Assembly (NCBI GenBank): GCA_002348535.1
Contig: DEBL01000129.1
Coordinates: 1-12,474, forward strand
Origin: Deltaproteobacteria bacterium UBA2957
GTDB taxonomy: Bacteria > Myxococcota_A > UBA796
DNA: 12,474 nt
Direction: 5' to 3'
Positions 8,701 to 12,474 of this stretch are shown here, in pieces (positions within the stretch are counted from its first letter, which is position 1; every line of letters starts with the position of its first letter). The translations under genes and the position numbers were made by a program. Below the pieces are notes generated by a model. That model did not search any database. It was not told where the DNA came from and saw only the letters and a list, made by a program, of their open reading frames with translations.

Positions 8701-9361
8701 GCTCGGGTGACATCCAGTTGATGGTGCCGAGCACCATTCCGCCCTCTGGCCAGTGAATGCCCGCGTGATCATCAAGCTGTGCTGCAATCCCGAAGTCGAC
8801 CAGTTTCGGGACACCGTGACGAGAAACGATGATGTTCGACGGCTTGATGTCGCGGTGGAGCATGCCGCTGCGGTTGCTCGCCGGGTCACCCGTGTGAGCA
8901 TGCTCAAGCCCATTCAACAGCGCGATGAGCAAGTCCAACACCACGGAAGGCGGTGGCATCGCGGTCGGCTCAAGCAGTTTCTGCAGAGGCTCTCCGTCCA
9001 CCCACTCCATGGCGATGAAGGGACATCCTTGCTCTTCGCCGAGTTCGTAGACATCGACGACGTTTGGGTGGTGCAATCGGCTTGCGTAGACGGCCTCTTG
9101 CATGAAGTCCTGTCCGGCTCCATGGTGCTGCACAGTGGCTTTGAGGAGCTTGATCGCGACAGTCTTCTTGAATCCCGCTGGACCGTTTAGAGTCGCACGA
9201 AACACGCGCGCCATCCCGCCCTCGCCGATCAATTCGAGGAGTTCGTATCGGCCCAAGGCCTGTGGCAGCATTTCGCGAAGCCTCTCCTCGCTCGCGAGCG
9301 AAATCTCGAGACCAAAGCTGGGTGCGTCGGGGTCAGGGGGCTGGACAGAGGTAGGGGCCAT
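5729..9361 (-). CDS. Ser/Thr protein kinase fused to an NB-ARC-like ATPase and TPR array
   Basis: Large cytoplasmic signalling protein with no membrane segment (1210 residues from ATG 9361). Residues about 38-315 are a complete kinase domain: glycine loop GEGGMARVF 46-54, VAIK Lys71, alpha-C Glu89, HRDIKPSN 169-176, DFG 189-191 and SPE 218-220, so it should be active. After a linker (about 320-372) an AAA/NB-ARC-like ATPase follows: Walker A GTGGAGKT 401-408, Walker B LMVLDN 475-480, VTTRE 506-510 and LPLAIELAAAR 565-575, the pattern of the predicted ATPase family COG3903. From about 720 to 1195 there are many TPR-like helix pairs, probably binding partners. The C-terminal PRPRRPPTT tail is basic and proline rich. 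Start uncertain: ATG 9361 has no clear ribosome binding site, whereas Met31 (ATG 9271) has GAGGAGAGG nine bases upstream and still precedes the kinase domain. It is cotranscribed with the HupE-like gene. The input signal and targets are not visible. Confidence 0.93.
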   Translation of the reverse strand: MAPTSVQPPDPDAPSFGLEISLASEERLREMLPQALGRYELLELIGEGGMARVFRATLNGPAGFKKTVAIKLLKATVQHHGAGQDFMQEAVYASRLHHPNVVDVYELGEEQGCPFIAMEWVDGEPLQKLLEPTAMPPPSVVLDLLIALLNGLEHAHTGDPASNRSGMLHRDIKPSNIIVSRHGVPKLVDFGIAAQLDDHAGIHWPEGGMVLGTINWMSPEQLQAQPLDERSDLFSFGLVMAAVVLCRSPLRKKYLYDLLKRGDPIPDCLISIEDETLLDKHIPGLGSVVAQVLSRDRNDRPRNSRELRGLLLELRAGVGHRPSLPQWMMGVGSGEGATEADAMNETTWVMDDAAGIDNADTKPVPAANIPDDQSVFVGRSSEFASLLERVNAGTRLISLVGTGGAGKTRLSRRVVNHFAQQLAGGAWFVDLSHAEDEDGIVRAVAKALKIHLPVEDSHTPIQQLGRALAGRERMLMVLDNFEQLVEQGAATVSQWIATAPNVQFLVTTREALAVEGEVRVALNPLSQDEAVELLKLRAQLAGADWTDTEQVSPVLRSIVDALDRLPLAIELAAARARMLSPEALRDRLDERFKLLRGSNRDQTDRQATLFNLIDWSWQRLEPWERAALAQMSCFRGGFSMDSAEAVIDVSAWPQAPWTLDVIGALIDKSLVHTQIVDEQPRMFMYVSIRDFAVRRLSEQNLPTTGPDIAAATRARHAAYFAAFAPVEASGNARLIDPMARRELHTNFENLLSAAQHGPQPHRTLCAMGALDVLMARGPMGQALTLIESLLGAADVPELLMLRLRVMQARTLRTMGRFKDAIEAMSQAAEAAREANVNASNETLLELNEVAAGMPSDVKTTLTFEIDRRLEESRLLRVEGHNVDSQRVLEEALTLCSPTRTPTLQAKVQHALGWLLWTMGKANESISHLRESRAAYRVANQPKEEAMALSALGYVIYQRGDAATAHAMYIECLTLLAESGDNTASRMVLGKLGNLERDMGQLETSLRRFDEAVALQQSVGDYINEMVNRIDRTRTLIALGQLEYAETEAHEIIAASRQREVLLLEALAQEVIATIRSKQDRHDEAIAAQRFAYDTFRGKIPLTEATLGIDLAIYLARAGQLDELDDLTLGQEQHVESMPLVQIDYIRKLAEVRLSQNEAAAAFRHIERARDLAKTIDPAVTREIVDTLQQLETRLLGGTPAVPRPRRPPTT
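9281..9289 (-). promoter_or_regulatory. Possible Shine-Dalgarno for an alternative kinase start at ATG 9271
   Basis: GAGGAGAGG read on the - strand lies nine bases before the in-frame ATG at 9271-9269 (Met31 of the long form). These bases also encode Glu-Glu-Arg in the long form, so the match may be chance. Together with the promoter-like motif only seven bases before ATG 9361, it makes the shorter 1180-residue protein a real possibility. Confidence 0.4.
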
Positions 9362-9368
9362 CGTGCAG

Positions 9369-9379
9369 ACGATACCCCA
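9369..9379 (-). promoter_or_regulatory. Candidate -10-like promoter element of the kinase operon
   Basis: Read on the - strand, TGGGGTATCGT matches the motif at 1873 at nine of eleven positions and contains TATCGT (TAnnnT). It ends seven bases before ATG 9361. If it is a -10, transcription would begin at about that codon, giving either a leaderless mRNA or use of ATG 9271. No -35 is evident. Confidence 0.35.
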
Positions 9380-9398
9380 GTCACCAACAGAACGGGCA

Positions 9399-9410
9399 TT
9401 GGTACGCCAA
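9399..9410. repeat. Small inverted repeat in the divergent control region
   Basis: TTGG and CCAA flank the bases TACG in the 76-base gap between the divergent genes. A 7-base direct repeat TGGTACG (9400-9406 and 9418-9424, 18 bases apart) overlaps it, and the second copy is part of the promoter-like motif. This could be a regulator site, but the arms are short and chance is not excluded. Confidence 0.2.
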
Positions 9411-9415
9411 CCGAT

Positions 9416-9426
9416 CGTGGTACGTT
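9416..9426 (+). promoter_or_regulatory. Candidate extended -10 promoter element of the HEAT-protein gene pair
   Basis: CGTGGTACGTT contains TGG plus TACGTT and repeats the 10-mer at 142-151 exactly. TTGGTA at 9399-9404, 16 bases upstream of TACGTT, is a fair -35, the only one found for the four motif copies. The element ends only 11 bases before ATG 9438, which implies a leader of a few bases at most. Confidence 0.45.
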
Positions 9427-9437
9427 AGCGGACGTCC

Positions 9438-11099
9438 ATGGATTCGCTCCCCGGTAAAATCTCCGCTGAGTCCGATGCCCTCGTGGGAATCGAGCGCGCA
9501 CTCAAGTCGCACCAACTGTATGAAGGTCTGGGGCCGCAGTATCGTGAGCATGTGCGGGGCCTGCTGGAGGTCATCGAGGCCTCAGAGCAAGACACCACCA
9601 TCAACGTGAGTCCGTTCGGCCCATACCTCGATGGAGACGACCCACCTGCTGCAGAGACGCCGGCCCGACTGTGGTTCGAACTGTTCGAGGAAGGGGTGCG
9701 CCAGATTGTTGTGCGCCGTCGAGTGACTGTGGAGGAGTTGGACGAATTTCTTCGGGTGTTGAGCACAGTTGACCCATCGCGTGAGGACATCGTGACGCGC
9801 TTGTGGCGCCGTGATCTCCCCCACATCCACACGCACATTGTGCGTCGCCTCGTCGGTGTTTGTCGCACCCCATCGCAGGCACAGCAAGACATACGAGAGC
9901 GGAATGAGTATTGGCGGTCCGGTGTGATCGGTTCGACCAACACCGATGGTGGCCGCGTCGCCGATGTGCAAGAGCTGGATCGCGGCGACCTTCGGGTCTT
10001 GGCGACGGCGCAGAACAGCTTCGATTGGTGTCGGTTGAGCCGGCCCCGTTCGAACGAGACCAGAGCGGGCATGCGCAGGCCAAAGATGGCCACAGAAGTG
10101 GACCGTTACCTTGCAGACTACGACCGGTTTCTCGATGTTGCGGATGTGCTCAATGATGCGGGGCTCAGTGTGCGAAGTTCGGTGTTGTCGGCCATGATTC
10201 GCCATGGAAATGCCGACTCAACTCGGCGGTTCTGTGCGGTCCTCCTTGAGCGATCGGATGGCCTGCCGGATGACGCGGTGGAGATGGCAAGGCAGGCCAT
10301 GGACGGTCTGGGCGCAGACACCGCACAATCGTCCGTCACCGATGTGTTCGAGCATGCTCCACGCCCGACCCCAACCCCTCAGGCTGCGGAGCCCATGACG
10401 GGCTCACCTCCGCCGCGCGACCCCGGTTCCGGTTCGGCCAGCGACGGCGTGAGTAGGGCGCAGATTCAAGCGTCGGTGGCGGCGATGGAAGACCCCAACC
10501 CACGCGTCGCGTGTGATGCGATCAACCAATTGTTCGACGCGGCAACCTTCGAGTCGGTATCGGCGGCGCTGGCGGGGCATTCAGCGCCCTCAAGCTCAGT
10601 GCGCAAGCTCGTGCTGGTTCGGGCCCTCAAACTGGCTGCACAAGACCCAATCGATGCGATTCAGCGAAGCATCGACGCTGTATTGGTCCAAGCCTTCTCA
10701 AAAGATGATCCCACGATTCGGATGGGGATTCTCCGAGAGTTTGAGGAACGCCCCACCCCTCGCCGAGGGGAACAGGTGCGACGTTGGATTTCCAATCCGA
10801 GTTTTAAGTTCCGAGGCATTGAGGAGCGCTGCGACATGATCCGCGTGCTTGGGGCCCACTCCGATGCCAAGACCATCGCATTTTTGGGCGACTTGTTGAC
10901 CCAAGTGCGCTTGTTCAGCAGCGAGACAGAGATGCAGTTCCAGATTGAGGTGGCGAAAGTCCTGCTGCGGATCAATACACACCAGTCGAGGCTGCATGTG
11001 TACAAAGTGATGAAAGGGTGGACAGTCCCCAAAACCGTAAAAGTGGCTGTCCAGCAGGCGATCGAGGCAGCAAAGCATGCCGAAGGTGAGACCTCGTGA
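9438..11099 (+). CDS. HEAT-like helical repeat protein with N-terminal signalling-type module
   Basis: A 553-residue soluble protein with no signal peptide or membrane segment; function unknown. Residues about 15-140 form a mixed alpha/beta module (LYEGLGPQYREHVRGLLEVI, then a beta stretch TINVSPFG, then LWFELFEEGVRQIVVRRRVT and ELDEFLRVL), of a type I associate with deltaproteobacterial HEAT-repeat and HD-domain proteins. Residues about 215-305 and 343-545 are successive amphipathic helix pairs resembling HEAT repeats, for example VRKLVLVRALKLAAQDP and a final VKVAVQQAIEAAKHA. They are separated by a Pro/Thr/Ser/Gly linker at about 308-341. HEAT arrays usually act as protein-binding scaffolds, so this is probably a partner of the coupled downstream protein. 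ATG 9438 has only a weak ribosome binding site, and a promoter-like motif ends 11 bases before it. No enzyme motif is visible. Confidence 0.8.
   Translation: MDSLPGKISAESDALVGIERALKSHQLYEGLGPQYREHVRGLLEVIEASEQDTTINVSPFGPYLDGDDPPAAETPARLWFELFEEGVRQIVVRRRVTVEELDEFLRVLSTVDPSREDIVTRLWRRDLPHIHTHIVRRLVGVCRTPSQAQQDIRERNEYWRSGVIGSTNTDGGRVADVQELDRGDLRVLATAQNSFDWCRLSRPRSNETRAGMRRPKMATEVDRYLADYDRFLDVADVLNDAGLSVRSSVLSAMIRHGNADSTRRFCAVLLERSDGLPDDAVEMARQAMDGLGADTAQSSVTDVFEHAPRPTPTPQAAEPMTGSPPPRDPGSGSASDGVSRAQIQASVAAMEDPNPRVACDAINQLFDAATFESVSAALAGHSAPSSSVRKLVLVRALKLAAQDPIDAIQRSIDAVLVQAFSKDDPTIRMGILREFEERPTPRRGEQVRRWISNPSFKFRGIEERCDMIRVLGAHSDAKTIAFLGDLLTQVRLFSSETEMQFQIEVAKVLLRINTHQSRLHVYKVMKGWTVPKTVKVAVQQAIEAAKHAEGETS
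11083..11090 (+). promoter_or_regulatory. Shine-Dalgarno deciding a GTG start
   Basis: AAGGTGAG inside the end of the HEAT-protein gene lies five bases before GTG 11096. That GTG overlaps the preceding TGA stop as GTGA, so this site supports the GTG start and translational coupling. Confidence 0.6.
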
Positions 11100-12474
11100 G
11101 CGGGCTGACTGACACGCGCACACTGGGCAAGTCGACCCTGCTGAGCCTTGGGGCGTACCTCGGTTCGCTTCGAACCTATTCGCCGAACAACGCCATCGTG
11201 CTGAAATCGCGTGAGCAACTTCTCGAGGCCTTGAAGGCTCGGGAATCGGACCACACACTCCGAATCCAACTTCTCGACAATGCGTGTTTTGCGAACGACC
11301 AACTGTTGAATCTGTCCATCAATGAGTTTGAGCGTTCAGCGGAGTTGACCAAGCTGCTCCGGGACTTCGGCGTTGGAGAAGTGGTCTTCGGCCCGGACGT
11401 CGATCGTTCTCACCTCGAAGCTCTGGCTGCGGAGTTTTCGAATGTCATTCATGGGACGACTGCCCGCCTGCCCGACAACGTGGGTGCAATCCAGCTTCTC
11501 CCTCTTCACGTGTCGGCAGCGGCGTCAATGGTGGACAGTCACCGGTTGGCGCTGTGGTTGGTTTCGGGCTTGAACTATGGCATCGAGGCACTCCAAGAGT
11601 CGGTGGATGGAGGAGAAGAGCCGAGCATGACGCCCTTCATGCAACACTTGCGGCTCACCGTCGATTTGATGGAAGAGCACGAGCAGGTGTTTCAATTGTT
11701 GACCGCCAACCGCTCTCAGATGATCGTGGATGGAGATCCCATTCATTCGAGCCTGCGGACCATTGAAGTGTTGGGTTTTGGCAGTTCGATTGGCCTGTCC
11801 AAGACCGCGCTGGTAACACTGGGACTAACATCCATTATTGATCAAGTAACGGCGAACCAAGGCCCCGATGCCGCCGTCCAATTTGCCGCGGGGTTGTCGA
11901 CGCTCGGCGACCTTACGCCCGGAGTGATGTTGACGCTCTGGGACGTAGAGATTCTCCGTCAGGGTGGACGCGGAGGGTCGCTCGCGCTGATGGTCGAGGT
12001 GGCTGACCAATATGTACGCTTGACGCATAAACAGGCCAAGGAGCGCGATGCGGATGCGTTTTGGACCCAGTTGGCCCGTTTGGTCCCCTCGGCTCGTTCG
12101 ATCGTAAATCTGTTTCGGCACTGGAAGGGAAACATTCCGATTGGAGCCATTGTCCGACATCCCGATCATGGGCAGTGCATCGTCGTGGACTACACCGGTG
12201 AAGCAGGAGCATGCAGACTCGTCTCGTTTTCCGAGTGGGGAGTTTTGGCGGATCCTGTGGAGTCGGAGGTGGTTGACCTCGAGGCATCCTATCTTGGTCC
12301 AACGCATGCGTTGTGCCTTCCGAACAGTGAAGAAGCGCGCCGTATTGACCGAACCAAAGAACCGCCATTTGTGCTTTCGGAAACATACCTCCGCACACAG
12401 CTTCAGGTCGGGGATACACTCGGGGGTCGCCGCAACGATCGGATCGAGATTTTGGGTCTTGCCGGTCGCGGCGC
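11096..12474 (+). CDS. Multidomain signalling protein: shared N-module, degenerate HD-like segment, probable kinase domain start (partial)
   Basis: The frame is open from GTG 11096 to the window edge (459 codons visible) and continues beyond. The start overlaps the upstream TGA (GTGA) and has AAGGTGAG before it. Residues about 15-125 resemble the N-terminal module of the upstream protein (LGAYLGSLRTYSPNN, then LRIQLLDN, then LTKLLRDFGVGEVVFGPDV). Residues about 215-260 have the layout of an HD-GYP metal domain (His217, then GSSIGLSKTALVTLGL), but the HD pair reads Ile-Asp249, so it is probably not a metal-dependent phosphodiesterase. Residues about 343-400 (IPIGAIVRHPDHGQCIVVD) match the small beta module that follows HD domains in such proteins. 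The last visible residues, DRIEILGLAGRG (448-459), look like the first strand and glycine loop of a Ser/Thr kinase. Domain calls are from pattern recognition; the frame is secure, the function is not. Confidence 0.8.
   Translation, partial: MSGLTDTRTLGKSTLLSLGAYLGSLRTYSPNNAIVLKSREQLLEALKARESDHTLRIQLLDNACFANDQLLNLSINEFERSAELTKLLRDFGVGEVVFGPDVDRSHLEALAAEFSNVIHGTTARLPDNVGAIQLLPLHVSAAASMVDSHRLALWLVSGLNYGIEALQESVDGGEEPSMTPFMQHLRLTVDLMEEHEQVFQLLTANRSQMIVDGDPIHSSLRTIEVLGFGSSIGLSKTALVTLGLTSIIDQVTANQGPDAAVQFAAGLSTLGDLTPGVMLTLWDVEILRQGGRGGSLALMVEVADQYVRLTHKQAKERDADAFWTQLARLVPSARSIVNLFRHWKGNIPIGAIVRHPDHGQCIVVDYTGEAGACRLVSFSEWGVLADPVESEVVDLEASYLGPTHALCLPNSEEARRIDRTKEPPFVLSETYLRTQLQVGDTLGGRRNDRIEILGLAGRG

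Overview
The window looks like chromosomal DNA of a GC-rich (by eye about 60%) Gram-negative bacterium, most likely a member of the Myxococcota or a related former deltaproteobacterial group. The clues are an outer-surface lipoprotein with a long Asp/Thr/Gly linker, a very large soluble Ser/Thr kinase fused to an ATPase and a TPR array, and a HEAT-repeat/HD-like gene pair. This placement is inference from protein style; no rRNA or marker gene is present. No tRNA, CRISPR array, insertion sequence or phage gene was seen.

Left part (1-4420, + strand): the tail of an unidentified gene; a 542-residue membrane protein with the GT-C glycosyltransferase layout of the eukaryotic TMTC O-mannosyltransferases followed by TPRs; and an 830-residue secreted lipoprotein of glycoside hydrolase family 31, closest in motif pattern to the sulfoquinovosidase YihQ. 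The hydrolase keeps both catalytic aspartates but has Gln at the position of the sulfonate-contacting Arg.

Middle (4663-9361, - strand): a two-gene operon reads leftward. It encodes a 1210-residue Ser/Thr kinase-ATPase-TPR signalling protein and, 7 bases downstream, a HupE/UreJ-type membrane protein with an extreme His-rich tail, part of which is encoded by a GTGACC tandem repeat. The 242 bases between this operon and the hydrolase gene are the meeting point of convergent genes and hold no supported gene.

Right part (9438-12474, + strand): diverging from the kinase across a 76-base gap is a translationally coupled pair. The first is a 553-residue protein with HEAT-like helical repeats. The second has a similar N-terminal module, a degenerate HD-GYP-like segment and, at the window edge, what looks like the glycine-rich loop of a second Ser/Thr kinase domain. 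The layout suggests a signalling locus with kinases on both sides of a shared control region.

A recurring 11-base motif (YGKGGTAYSKT, ending in an extended -10-like TAnnnT) lies upstream of all four apparent transcription-unit starts and is the best promoter candidate in the window.
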